Both the position numbers and the translations under genes were made by a program. Below are positions 12,880 to 28,480 of a stretch of DNA of 42,134 bases, piece after piece. Origin of the DNA: Brachionus koreanus (taxonomy: Eukaryota; Rotifera; Eurotatoria; Ploima; Brachionidae); contig PJRA01000435.1 of assembly GCA_016987375.1 (NCBI GenBank), forward strand, positions 1 through 42,134, given 5' to 3'. Numbering within the stretch: position 1 is the first letter of the stretch; the number at the start of each line of letters is the position of its first letter. Under the pieces are notes generated by a model. It did not search any database. It was not told the DNA's origin and was given only the letters and a program-made list of their open reading frames with translations.

Positions 12880-13330
12880 CTAGTTGGTGAACAAAAAATG
12901 CAAGCGATGCACTGTGTGAATTTGTCTTGTTACGAGAAGAACAGCTAATGCGTTTTCGATTGGGCATACTGTGAAATGTTCGAGTAAAAAAATCAGTATA
13001 GCAAAACTATGGTAACCAAAATGACCAGATAGATCAAAACCAAAAAGTCCGCTTGAACTTTTTAATTCAAAATCGTTTAGGAATATAAAATGCGCTATAC
13101 GACCATGGGTCTTGAGTTGGCTAGAATCACTGTCGTATGAGATTTATTCATTTATGGTGTTTCCAATTAGCTTGGCGCTCCCTACAAACGAGCTGGATTT
13201 TTTGAAACAAAAAAAAGCTAATGTTCCAGAAATTATGTCAATTGTTGAGGAGATTTGTCATTCATGATTTTCTCTCAAAAAGCCATGTAGTTGATTGGCA
13301 ATCAGATGGTATCTGTTTAGATGAGTCATC
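12880..13330 (-). repeat. Degraded formerly coding repeat of unknown family
   Basis: On the minus strand a frame at about 13140-12890 reads YDSDSSQLKTHGRIAHF and then GHFGYHSFA before losing coherence. The motif Y(D/N)xDSSQL recurs on the minus strand at 16330-16290, so two decayed copies of one coding element are likely. GHFGYH is reminiscent of the zinc-binding start of retroviral-type integrases, but this is weak. No intact gene. Confidence 0.3.
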
Positions 13331-14495
13331 ATTGCATCTATAATAATTCTCTCCATGTTTTTACAAGTGATTAATATTAATATTTCTAAAATATTCTATT
13401 TTAATTATTTTATTAATCCAAAATTATATTTAAAATTTTAATAAAAAATTCAAAAAAAAATTAATCATTTAATAGGGGTATTTTTTGATCTTTTTGAAGT
13501 TCCATCCTTTCCCAAAAAATTGACCTTCAGCTGGTTTATTGTTTGTTGACTTCATATTTTTTCGATCTTTCCTAATAGCTTATGCATATTAAAAATTGTT
13601 TTATCAACAAAAGCAAATTTTTGAAATAATTTTACTTGATCCGTAAGAAAGCGAACAAAAAAGTGCGAGAATGAAAAAAAGAAAGTAGTTTATTTTCATT
13701 TTTTTAATACAAGATAGATATGGACTTTTTTTCTAGTATTTATACCTACTGTGAATGGCATAATTTAAATTGCCTTGACATGATTATTTATTTCTCAAAA
13801 CGAAATAGTTGTTTAAGTAAGGCAGGATAATATTTTAAATTTCTAATGTTTCATTTTGTAGTTCAACACACGATTGAGTCTTCGATAAAGAGTGAATTTA
13901 ATATGGTAATCATTTATTTAAGATAACTAAAAATGTTATCAGTAATTATTAAAATTTTAAATTATTTCTTAAATTAATTGAATATTTAATTATCATTTTT
14001 TGTTCTTCAATCTTTATCTATAAGTTACTACATTAATTAAAGATTTAATTACAATTAAACAGAATTTATTTATCTTAAAATTTTTGAATTCGTGCGGAAC
14101 CTCTATATATAAGTCGTTACAATGAAAAATTTCATCCCTTTTTCGAAATTTTGGCAAGGTAAAAGAAGATGGGCTCAGTTAAAATTTTTTTCAAAATTTA
14201 AGAATTATTTTTTAATTTTGAAAAAGGATTGTTATTTCTGAAAACGCAAATAGATTTAATTACGCATTTAAAAAGCTTTGATCAAAAATTTTACTTTGCC
14301 GAATGTTCAGATAATCATTCTTAGCCTATTACAGATATTTTATTCTAATAATTACTAAAAAACTTACCTATGGTAAGCGATTAGTTCATTTTTTTAGATC
14401 TTTTAAATCTGACTAATAATGGTCATCAATAAAAAACCTCATATTGACATAAGATTGCAATATGTTATTACTAATAATTAGACATGGATAGTTGA

Positions 14496-14528
14496 ACTAT
14501 ATATTATATATATATATATATATATATT
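14496..14528. repeat. (TA)n microsatellite
   Basis: An almost uninterrupted run of about 30 bases of alternating T and A, followed by imperfect AT repeats to about 14560. Confidence 0.85.
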
Positions 14529-14879
14529 ATAGATATAGATTATATATTTAATATATTTAATTCACCTGCTTTTTTAAATAAAATTATCTACTAAAAAAAT
14601 ATTTATTTACCAACAAAAAACTATATCTTTTTTTAATAATGTGTATTTACGGAAAAATGAAGAGTATTGCTAAATCGGTTGATAAAATAAAAACCAAATA
14701 CATTTGCTCATCACTTTTCAGGTCGATTTATTATACGGGCCATAGAATTCCTCATCTGTAATAAAAACATCGTTATTCTAGCAAAAAATTATTTATAAAT
14801 TAATAAATAGATAGATTTTTTCTTTATTAAAATTAAAATAAAAAATTCTACTTGAACTACATTTTACATTTTTTAAAAA

Positions 14880-14980
14880 TAATAATAATGATAAGCTACA
14901 GCAGGATATCTGCGGAGCTTCTCCTTCAGAGACTAGCTTTAGTTTCGCTATGGGAGCTAAAAAAAAATAAAAAAATTATA
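14880..14980 (+). repeat. Possible retroposon 3' tail
   Basis: A short GC-richer segment (gctacagcaggatatctgcg, later gggagct) ends in a long A-rich stretch. A similar arrangement, gaaggagctaaagctcggta followed by poly-A, is at 34746-34790. This resembles a LINE or SINE 3' end, but no coding part is visible. Confidence 0.25.
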
Positions 14981-15525
14981 ATTAGTTCGTGTAGAATTTA
15001 AATATCCAGGTTTATACATATACATAGTAGCATTTCATTTATTTCAAATTAAATTTTTTTTTCTTTTTCTACTTCTCTTCTCCTTTTCTCATCTTTTTTT
15101 CCTTTTGTTAAATTTTAATAATATAAAATAGTTTTTACCGAAGTTGACTTATTAATTTTTTCTTTAAAAATTAGTTTTTTTTTAATTTTTTTTAACCCTT
15201 CTAAATGAATTTAATAGATTAATTGAAAATTAAAATCTGTCAAAAAAATGTGAAAAATTACAAATGCTGAACAAAATTTTATTTTAAAAAGATTAGAAAC
15301 TAAATGTTTCTAAATATCTGAATAAAATAATAAACTCAAGAGGTTGGCAAAAGGTTAAGATAAACAAATTTAAGTGGGTCATAACTGCTGATATTGATTG
15401 AACTTAGATTTTATCGATTTTTAATTTCGATACTGAGATGTCAATGAGCCACTATTTAAACTTGACTATTTGATGCGTTTTTCTTTAAATTTCGATTTGT
15501 AAAATTATTGTTCAAACTAGTAAAA

Positions 15526-15747
15526 ATGAAGCTTTGGTATTTTGTTTACTTTATTACAGCTTTTTGGTTTTTTTCATCATCACAAGCCCGAAAAAGTATT
15601 TTTTTCTTAGAAATTTTTTGAAAAATAATTTTTTTTCTAGCTGTCCAAAGTGGAAGGTTGTCTATGAAAAAATCAGGCAAGCTTGAAAATGAAGAATATT
15701 TTGGAAAAAATTGGAACTTTAAAAAGATGAAAATTTATCCTTACTAA
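15526..15747 (+). CDS. Small secreted peptide, two exons
   Basis: Not recognised by family. Exon 1 (15526-15595) encodes MKLWYFVYFITAFWFFSSSQ followed by ARK, a good signal peptide with likely cleavage after SSSQA. A 45-bp intron with a poly-T/ctag acceptor follows. Exon 2 (15641-15747) adds 35 residues; the total is 58 aa and the phase fits exactly. The mature part has GR at 28-29, KK, GK twice (…EEYFGKNWNF) and ends KIYPY. Gly-basic sites and a Phe-Gly-Lys could be amidated-neuropeptide processing sites, but this is inference. No neighbour suggests a role. The short length makes chance possible, though signal peptide, phase and splice sites agree. Confidence 0.5.
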
Positions 15748-17679
15748 AAAAATTTAATTTTTTTAATTAAATTTAGTCTCGATTCAAATTCTATCAATAA
15801 ATGTTTAATTATAAATTTTTTCTTAATTTTTTAGCAAATTTATTGCCTTTAATTACAAACCAAAAATAAAAACTTTATTAAAAATTAATAAAATGAATAA
15901 GAAATTTAAAACTAGAAGCACGGATAAGCAAAAATTGCGTATTATTGATTCTTTTTTCAAAAATATTTCGCAAAATCGATGCTTCTAAAAACCGTGTTAT
16001 CACTTAAAAGTAATCTATGTTTTAAGGGTCTTTAACTAAAAGATTTACTTTGTCTTCTGCTTAATTCGGTCTGTTACTTATGCCCTTAATAATTATAAAA
16101 CTACCTTCCAATTTGAATATTTATTTATTAACTTATAACAAATGGGCACTTCTAGCCTAATACAAAGATAAAGAAAATAACTAAAAGAAAATTATAACAA
16201 GATATAAGGCGAGCTCTCTGTCTAATCCTTTACACAGTGTTAAATACTAGAACTTGCTAAACGCATGAGATCAAAGTATTGCACTGTGAAACTATAGACA
16301 TATAAGTTGGCTAGAGTCGGTGTTGTAGTTATTTAGAGAACTACAACATATGAATGATTTTATAAATGTAGGCTAAACATCCAAAGCTGGTATTTTCTAT
16401 AACCAATCGAGAAAAGCATTTAGAAAGCCTCCGAAATACATCTTTTATCTTATCAGTAAAAAAAAATCTTAACAGCAATTTCAATTCCCAACAATAAATC
16501 GAAAGCGTCCTTTCATTAGCTAAATATTTTGATTGTAATTTTTTAGAAAATGAATAAATTTCCAAAGTAAAAGTTTAATTTATCTTAATAACTTTATTTC
16601 AAATTTTTGTGAGAAATCAGCCGGGCTTTCTAGGGTTAATTATTTTAGTTAATTTTATCATTTTTTTTTTGAAATTTATTAAACAAAAAAAATTTTAAAT
16701 TTTAAAATCAGATTATTTTGCTTGATGTTTAAGGTTTTCTCGAATTTGTTTGATTTAAACTTGAAAGATAAACTAAGCCATCTCAACTAATCAAATATTT
16801 GATATAAAAATGAATAAATCGGAAAAATGTATAACTTTAAAGACACAGTCAATTAATTTCTAAAGGATCTTAAAAGAAATTTTAGAGAAAATTGTACTAT
16901 AACTTGTAAAAAATTTCTACAAATTTCTCTAAAATTTCTTTTAGGATCCTTTAGAAATTAATTGAAATTAATCAAAATCTTTTATATGTAAAATTTTCAT
17001 TTTCTATGTAATATAAAATTTAAATTGAAATTTTTTTTTATTTCATTAATAATTTTATAAAATAAATGAATAATAAAATTTAAGTAACAAAATTAGTTTT
17101 AATTTTCTAGGATATTAAAATTTAGAATTTTAACTTATCATACTCAATTTGGTTTAATTTCAGCTTAAATTTGAAACTGAAGGAAATTTATCAATTCTTT
17201 TAGTTGATGAACAATTAGACTAGCAAACGCAATATGTGAATCAATCAAATATTGTCTTAATAATGATAAAATAATTTTTGAAAAATAATTTAATTTGCTT
17301 CTAGAATTATCTTTTTATCTTATATTCTTCTAATGATGCTTAGTTATTAAATTTTTTTGTATTTAAAAAAATTCGAAACTGAATTTTACCAATTTTTAGT
17401 AGTAATATTTCTTTTTAGTAGTGAATTAAACTTTTATTCAAGATTGACAAATTTTATTATTTATTACAAATTAAAGTAAAAAATTAGATGATTTGTAGAT
17501 TTGTAAATAAAGATAAAACAAATTTTTAAACTTTTCAGCAATTAGATGAATTAACAGGCTTGAATTAATTAAAATTAAAAAAATAAGCTGAGCATGATAA
17601 TCAGTTATACTATTTTGCCAATTTTTTCTACTTATTAACTTAAAAAAGAAAATCAGCTAACATTTTCTTGATTTGGAAA
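15748..17679. other. Non-coding stretch with degraded repeats
   Basis: No gene supported apart from the hairpin at 16849. The minus-strand open frame of 74 codons at 16341-16565 and the Y-N-T-D-S-S-Q-L reading next to it (about 16330-16290) look like decayed transposon coding sequence rather than a host gene. Confidence 0.4.
16849..16965. repeat. Hairpin / foldback element with 42-bp arms
   Basis: Arms 16849-16890 and 16924-16965 (outer ends tcaattaatttctaaaggat and complement) are reverse complements with a single mismatch. The loop is 33 bp. Its size and near-perfect pairing fit a mini foldback MITE; a long pre-miRNA-like or siRNA hairpin is an alternative if the locus is transcribed. Not associated with a gene. 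Confidence 0.8.
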
Positions 17680-19351
17680 TTAAACTATTCTGATTTGACC
17701 TATTGCTGTCCATTTTACTGTAATTTGATGAATTTTTGAAGTATACCAAGAACCTATTTCAATATCGAAAGAATTGAACCCAACATTTGATACTTTCAAG
17801 TTAAGTCTAACTGGTTGAACGACAAAGTCTAAGCTTTCCGTTTCAAGCAAAACAGTTGGAATTTCTTTAAATGTTAAGCCAAAATGAATAGTTTCCTTCA
17901 TATTTAGTGCTGAGCCTGATTCGTAGTAATCGCTTTCAATTTTTCCTTGAATTATTTTATTGATAAATCCATCCAAAAAATTAAAGGATGGGGAAATTTG
18001 AGGGATATTTTCAGTTATAAGTTTAATTAAACTCATCTGAATAACTAAATCAGAATATTTTTTTTCTAAATTATCCAATCTAGTCAGAATTTGCTTCAAT
18101 ATTTCATTATTATTTTCTTCTTCTTGGTTACTTGTGGAAGTAGTCGGTATGATGGATGTGGTTGTAGTTGTTATTGTTGGTGTTGTTGTCTCAAATTCTT
18201 TTTCATCTTTTTTTAAGATTTATTTAGTTAAAGATCAAAAAAAATTTTACCGTAAAGTTGTTTAATTTTTTTCTTATCTTTTTCAGGCAGATCAAAATTT
18301 GAAATAAAACCGGGATAATATTTGTACATTATAGAAGTCGGATCGAAACTATGTTCAAGTCCAAGAGCATGGCCGATTTCATGTGTAGCTACAATCCTCA
18401 AATTATATCCATCAGTTGAATTTTCTGTAAAATGTCTTTGATTAAAAAAATGTATTCTTCCATCTTGCGGAAAAAAAGCATGTGCCAATTCTTCTCCTAA
18501 GACATAAAAATTAGTTATAAAATTAAAAAATTGAAATTGTACCTGCTTGATTAAATGGAAAGCCATCACCATGTTCTCTAAAAAAAATATTTAAAATTTA
18601 TTGATAAATTTTTTTTTCAAAGATGGCTAAACCTATCAGTAAAATCAATTTCTAAATCTGCTTGAATAAATAAGTTTTTTATTTCAATAAAAATAAAATC
18701 AGTTGCCTCTTGCCAATAATCAAATGCTTTTCGAATCGCTATACTATAAATAGAAAAATTAATAATATTTCTTTATTAATATAAATATTTAAAATACTTT
18801 GTATATTCTTTTAATGATTTATCAATGCTCAATATTTTATAAGTTAGTTTTTTCTTAGTCCATTTTGACTGAAGCCAATCGCTTGAGCGTTTTTTTCGAT
18901 TAATTGAAAACTCAATATCTGGATTGGCACAACCTGGTGATTCCATTTTTTTCAAGGTTTCCTCATTTAATTCGCCAGTTACTTTTAGATTGTAGAGTTT
19001 TTGATAAAGTTTTATCATATTCCTTGTTTCATCTTTTTCTCTTGGAAGGTAACCAAGTGCTTGGATCACTTCTGGTTGTTTTGATTGTGAAGCAAGATTA
19101 AAATTATTTCGTCTTAGATAATTTAATGGGTCGAAATTGTGACTGTCAGTTGAAGGAACAGGAGTGGATGTATAAAATGGAGTCGGCATAGAAGGTCTTG
19201 GATTAGTGTACCAATGATTATGTTTATGATGTTTATGATGTTTATGCTTATGATGTTCATGGCTATGATGTTTATGCTTTTTTTTACAGAAGCTTTCTTT
19301 TAAACAGGACAAAAATATCAAAACAATTAAACAAAAGTAAAATCTTGACAT
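17680..19351 (-). CDS. Secreted matrix metalloproteinase with C-terminal H-type lectin-like domain
   Basis: Zinc endopeptidase of the extracellular matrix (metzincin, M10A). Five exons on the minus strand: 19351-18798, 18743-18633, 18577-18543, 18496-18251, 18206-17680 (490 aa). Signal peptide is residues 1-22, then a His/Lys-rich tract 23-46 and a peptidoglycan-binding-like prodomain about 93-136. The cysteine-switch variant PGCANPD has Cys141 (canonical PRCGxPD). A furin site RKKR lies at 152-155. The catalytic domain carries the structural site HGDGFPF, the zinc site HEIGHALGLEH (His272, Glu273, His276, His282) and Met-turn SIMY. No hemopexin follows. Instead there is a Thr-rich linker (about 322-336), a heptad-like segment 348-375 and about 85 residues (404-490) matching the H-type lectin pattern: FKEIPTVLLE, VSNVGFNSFDIEIGSWY, VKWTAIG. 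The last part is recognised by pattern, not by search. Confidence 0.85.
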
Positions 19352-19440
19352 TATGAAATATAAAAATACATTTAAAAAATAAAAAATTCATTAAATTTAA
19401 ATTAAAAAATATAATTAATTTTTGGTAAATTAATCTTGTT

Positions 19441-19452
19441 TTATCTTATCTT
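19441..19452 (-). promoter_or_regulatory. Tandem GATA motifs upstream of the metalloproteinase gene
   Basis: On the minus strand this reads aagataagataa, two overlapping GATAA sites about 90 bp upstream of the metalloproteinase ATG. GATA factors drive gut and endodermal genes in many invertebrates. Motif only; occupancy is inferred. Confidence 0.35.
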
Positions 19453-21102
19453 GTTCCAAAGATCTTTATCAATCTACCATGATATTGTCTTAGTTGCCAC
19501 ATTATAGGTAAAAATGCACTTAAAAACAACTTAAGAAATATCAAATAAAAACAACTTAAGTTTTTGTTTAATCATTGCTAAATAAAAATAATAGAATACA
19601 ATAAACGGTAACATATTTAATTATTTTTAAAATCAAATAATAACGGGTGTTACATAATTAGTTAAACAAAGCTTAATTAAATTTTCCTACAATAAAAATT
19701 TTTTCAAATAGTAACAATGGTCAAATACATTTTTAGAAACGAAAAAAATTTAGGATATTAGAAATTATTTTTTTTGAAAAAAATAATTCAATTAGTCAAC
19801 TGGTGCTGAAAGACTTGATCTTGAAAAAAGTGTGAAAAATTTTTAATGTGAATATCTTTATCCATCTAAAACGGAAATATTTTTGTTTAATTTGAATTTT
19901 CATTTCACAAAACATCAAAATTCAACTTGATCAATATTACTTAGCAAGTTTTCAACAATAGATTCTAACAATAGAATCTAAGGTTCTTAATTTCATATTA
20001 ACTTTATAAGACTGATATTCTTTCTGTAAATTAAAAAAAAAATTATAAAAAATTTTCTAACAATTAAGCCTTAAGACGGTCAACAGCAACTTATGGCGTT
20101 CTAGTGGCCGCCAACACTACACCAAATGAAAAAAAATCATATACAAATATAAAAATTTTTAAAATAAATATTCCAATGCTAAATTTTTTAAATATTTTTA
20201 CTGTAATTTTTGTACTAAGATTTCACATTTACCGGGTAAATTTTTATGAAAGGGTCATAGGCAATGTCATTGGCCTATATCAAATAAAAAACAACATTCA
20301 AATTAAATGATAATTAATTTTTTTACATTAGAAATTAAGTTACATTCCTATAAAATTTCCTAGTCTTTTAATTAGAGGAACATGTTTTTTTAATAAAAAA
20401 AAAAACGGCCATTACTTTTAAAAAAATTATTAAATTTAAAAAATTTCAAATTAAATACTAATCTAGAGCAGATTAAAACTACAAATCATAGATTTAAATT
20501 TAGTTTAATGTACAAAATTATCTGAAAATTAGCTTAATTGGATACAAAATTTGATAAATTCGATTTAATTATAAAAATTTAAAGTCAAGTATATTTTTTC
20601 AATATTTATCATTTTTTTAATTTATTCTGCTTTTCAAGATTTAATAGCTTTTAATATTAATGCTATGATAACACGTATTGCATGAACTTTAACTCTATGA
20701 TACAATTTTTACGCAAACAAGAAATTTTTTTTTTTAATTTTTTTTCAGAAAAAAAAATAATTTTAGAATGAATTTTTTTTTTATTAAATAAAAAAAGTTT
20801 GCCGTCTACTTTCTTTTATTTTTTTTTAAATAAAATATTAATGGTTAAATTTGATTAATAAAATTCAAAAAATCAAAAGTAAATAACTTAAGAAAAATAA
20901 AGTAGTTAGATGAGAAAACCCGAAAAAAAAAATTATTTACATTTCTTCGTATTTTTTTTAGAAGATATGATTTTAAAATAGTTGTTTTAAATTATTTTAC
21001 AATTTAATATTTTTCGGCACAGATATCCATACAAACAACAACAAGGTGTTAGCCTTTATTGTGCAAGACCGATTCAAAATAAAAATAGAAGAAGTTTATT
21101 GT
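19453..21102. other. Intergenic region between the metalloproteinase and DNAJB genes
   Basis: No gene supported. Contains a direct repeat aaaaacaacttaag at about 19525-19561 and a probable MITE end near 20060-20120. The plus-strand frame at 20104-20310 lacks any recognisable feature. Confidence 0.4.
20060..20120. repeat. Fragment related to the Tc1/mariner-like MITE at 25434
   Basis: aacttatggcgttctagtgg, then ccgccaacacta, parallels aagttatggtggtccagggg, then ccg and cccaacacta, at 25552-25598. Both end in ccaacac followed by TA. Only the right end was recognised. Confidence 0.4.
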
Positions 21103-22185
21103 TTATCGAGGCAAAATTTGATTTAGTGTTTCTCGTTGAATAGCGTTCAAATTATCTGGAAATTTGATATCAAACTTAACAATTAGATCTCCTTTCTTAG
21201 TATTTTGCTTTGGAAACGGTAATCCTTCACCAGCTATTCTTTTCTCAGTGTTCGGGTTAATCACTTCATTTAATTGAATTTGTTTTTTTCTGCCATCCAA
21301 AGTAGGCACTTGTATTACTGCTCCCAATAAAGCCTTAAAATTTATATTATAAAAAATTCAAAAATTCAATTCTATTTCTTTTTTTTAACTCACTTCTCTT
21401 AAATTTATTTTGACTATATAGATTAAATCTGATCCATCTCGTTTAAATTCCGGATGAGGTTTATCTTTTATTACGAAAACAATATCGGCCGGAATTGTGT
21501 TGGGAGATTGATCACCTTCTCTCGGAAAAGTAATCTTAGTTCCAGCTTTCCAACCAGGCTTGATGTCAATGGTCAAAACCTTGTCTTCTAAATGAGTTGA
21601 TCTTCCATCTGGACTAATAACTTTTCGAGATATTCTCATTTTCTTAGTGGTGCCTTTGGCGATGTCTTCCAACGATACCAAAAGATCGTGATAAATAGGC
21701 GGATCTTGAGTCTTTTTTTTGGAACCACCCATTTGAATATTTGAGCCAGGTCCACCTGGTCCTCCGAAACTGGACGAAGTAAATCGGAACATGCCCGGAA
21801 AACCTCCAAAGCTGCCGATTCCACCGTCATCCTCGTCTTCGCCAAAAAAGCTGCCAAACGGATTTGAATTTCCGAAAAACATGCGGAATGTTTCATTTGG
21901 ATCACCGCTCCATGTGTAAGTGTAGGCTCCATTGCCGCCTCCTTGAGACCCTGGTCCAGCTCCCATTTTAAGACCGTCCTCGCCATATTTATCGTAAATT
22001 TCTTTTTTCTTCGGATCGCTTAGAATCTCGTAGGCCTCCGCCACTTCTTTGAACTTTTCTTCGGCGCCTGACTCTTTGTTCTTGTCCGGATGATACTTGA
22101 GCGCTAATTTACGATAGGCTTTTTTTATGTCTTCATCACTGGCGCCTTTGGATAAGCCTAGTATTTTATAAAAGTCTCTGGCCAT
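21103..22185 (-). CDS. DNAJB1: DNAJB-type (type II) Hsp40 co-chaperone
   Basis: Cytosolic/nuclear J-protein that delivers clients to Hsp70 and stimulates its ATPase. Two exons on the minus strand, 22185-21394 and 21333-21103, split by a 60-bp intron; 340 aa, the same length as the canonical DNAJB1 class. The J domain is at residues 3-70 with HPD at 32-34 (LKYHPDKN). A Gly/Phe-rich region lies at about 73-165. The two beta-rich substrate-binding domains follow ([51 protein letters not shown]) and a C-terminal dimerisation tail ends QILPR. No zinc-finger CxxCxGxG repeats, which separates it from type I (DNAJA). The start codon is the first Met and sits directly on the J domain. Codon use is noticeably richer in G+C than neighbouring genes, as expected for a highly expressed gene. 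Subtype B1 versus B4/B5 is not resolved. Confidence 0.93.
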
Positions 22186-22504
22186 GTTGGAATATTATCA
22201 AATTTTTTTGAACTATTTCTTTTTAATTTTTTTAAGTCTAAAAAATAAAATGAGATTTAGTTTTACTTTGACAGACTGGACCTAATTTGGTTGAGTGATC
22301 ACAAATTAGAAAAGAGGTCACAAAATACCCCAAATGGATACGACATAAAGAGATAAATTTTTTTAAATATTTTTTTTTTAAATATCTAAGTCTATGGAAA
22401 TTTTGTTGAAAAAAAAATTCATTTGAACATTTCTTATATATTTTCTAAATGTTTAGTGATTGCTTCAATGATTAAAATAAATTTTTTTGGTATTTTCCAA
22501 TGAC

Positions 22505-22522
22505 TTCGAGAATTTTCTAGTA
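22505..22522. promoter_or_regulatory. Canonical heat-shock element upstream of DNAJB
   Basis: TTCgaGAAttTTCtaG: three perfect alternating nGAAn/nTTCn units and the first base of a fourth. This matches the HSF1 binding consensus. It lies about 320 bp upstream of the DNAJB start codon in the intergenic region. Heat-shock control of DNAJB1-class genes is well established; control of this one is inferred from position. Confidence 0.65.
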
Positions 22523-23828
22523 AATTCTAGTAGCTGAAAGATTAATCTAAATTTCAAATTATGCTTGATCTTAAGTTTATATATTCATATGTTAAAAATA
22601 GTGTTTTTGAAATTCTAAATTATGCTCAAATTGGCTTTAGTTACTCTTGCCTTAAGTATTAATGCGTGTTCAAAGAATTTATATAAACACCCATGTCTGA
22701 ACTACATAATATCTAAGGCATTAAATTAGTCTCAGCTGTAACTTATTTAATAATCATACTTTTCTTCAACTCAAATTGTTCAACAAATTTATAAAAATTA
22801 ATCAATTTCAATTAGACTTAAAATATGAAAAAAAAAATAGAGAATGATAAAAGTAAACGAAAATAATTCAACTTAAAAATTGATGATAAATTTTTTTTTT
22901 AAATCTATTAATTAAATGTTAATGTGCTTAAAAGAATACGAATATTCATTATTATAAGTATGCATGAACATGAAAAATTTCTAATGAGTATAGAAAAAAA
23001 CTGATCTACTTAACACAAGAATACCCGAAGAGTTTTTTTAGATCGCTTTTAAAAAAAATTGAAACTTATATATTTTTTATAGAAATAAAATTTTATTAAC
23101 TAGCTTTTAAAAACTAAGTATCTTGTTTTTAATTCTTAAAAATTTTTAATTAATTTTCAGAAAGAATATTTAATTTGTATGTATATCTAAATTTAGCCAG
23201 GCTTTATAATGATAAATAAAAATTTTTAATAAAAAAAGACTATTTCAAGATCAGATTTATATAGTCCTGTTTTTTATTTAATAGAAAAAAAAATTTAACG
23301 TTTCTTAAAATTTGATCATGTGAAATTTAGAGCTCATGATTAAAATAAAAAAAATGACTCAGATTTTAATTGATATGTTTCTGTTTCAAGTTGTTCATTA
23401 GTCAAATCTTCTTAAAAAGCCAAAAGCTTAAATCAAAAAATTTTATCCAATTGACTATTAATTAGACATTTCTTATATTTTATTTTAAAATTTATCACTT
23501 TAATAAAGAAACCTTAATTTTATTTAAAATTAAATTTTGATGATACCAACAGTTTGATGATCACACTGTTTTCTTATTCGATCAACTAATCCTATTACAA
23601 AAAAAAAACTTCACTCTGCATTAAACTTTTAATTCTAATTTGAATCTTTAATTTAATTTTAAAGATAAAACTTTTGATTACCTTTAACTATCTCAATAAA
23701 TTAAAAGAAAGAGTTGTTGATGAAAATAAAGTAAAAAATAACCAAAAAAATGTTAATAAAATTTTCTCTTAGATTTAAATTTTTCTAAACATTTAAATAC
23801 AAAATTAAATTATTTTCAAAATTTAAAA
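22523..23828. other. Intergenic region between divergent DNAJB and AFG2 genes
   Basis: Apart from the heat-shock element just to the left, nothing recognisable. It must contain the AFG2 promoter, but no TATA box was evident. Confidence 0.4.
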
Positions 23829-28309
<4,481 letters not shown>

Positions 28310-28480
28310 TAAAAATAAATTTTAAAAATTAATTTTTTTTATTCAAAAAAAAACTAAACAATCTAATATTTTTCAAGAAACTCTTTAAAAAATTAATTTT
28401 TAATTTTTATTAAAGTTAATTTTGAAAAAATTACATGTCAAACATAAATTCAAAATAAAAAATCATAAATATAAAAAAAA

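Noticed and set aside
16341..16565. 74-codon minus-strand ORF with faint RNase-H-like reading (FSKKL..ERTLSIY)
   Set aside because: Too short and too divergent to call; probably a transposon relic.
17161..17222. Possible terminal exon after an aatttcag acceptor (LKFETEGNLSILLVDEQLD then stop)
   Set aside because: Only 19 codons and no partner exon found upstream; may be chance.
20104..20310. 68-codon plus-strand ORF
   Set aside because: Low-complexity Ile/Asn/Lys/Phe translation typical of AT-rich DNA; overlaps a MITE-like fragment; no splice or signal evidence.
21636..21986. 116-codon minus-strand ORF overlapping DNAJB in another frame
   Set aside because: The DNAJB frame encodes the Gly/Phe region here; the alternative frame has no recognisable features.
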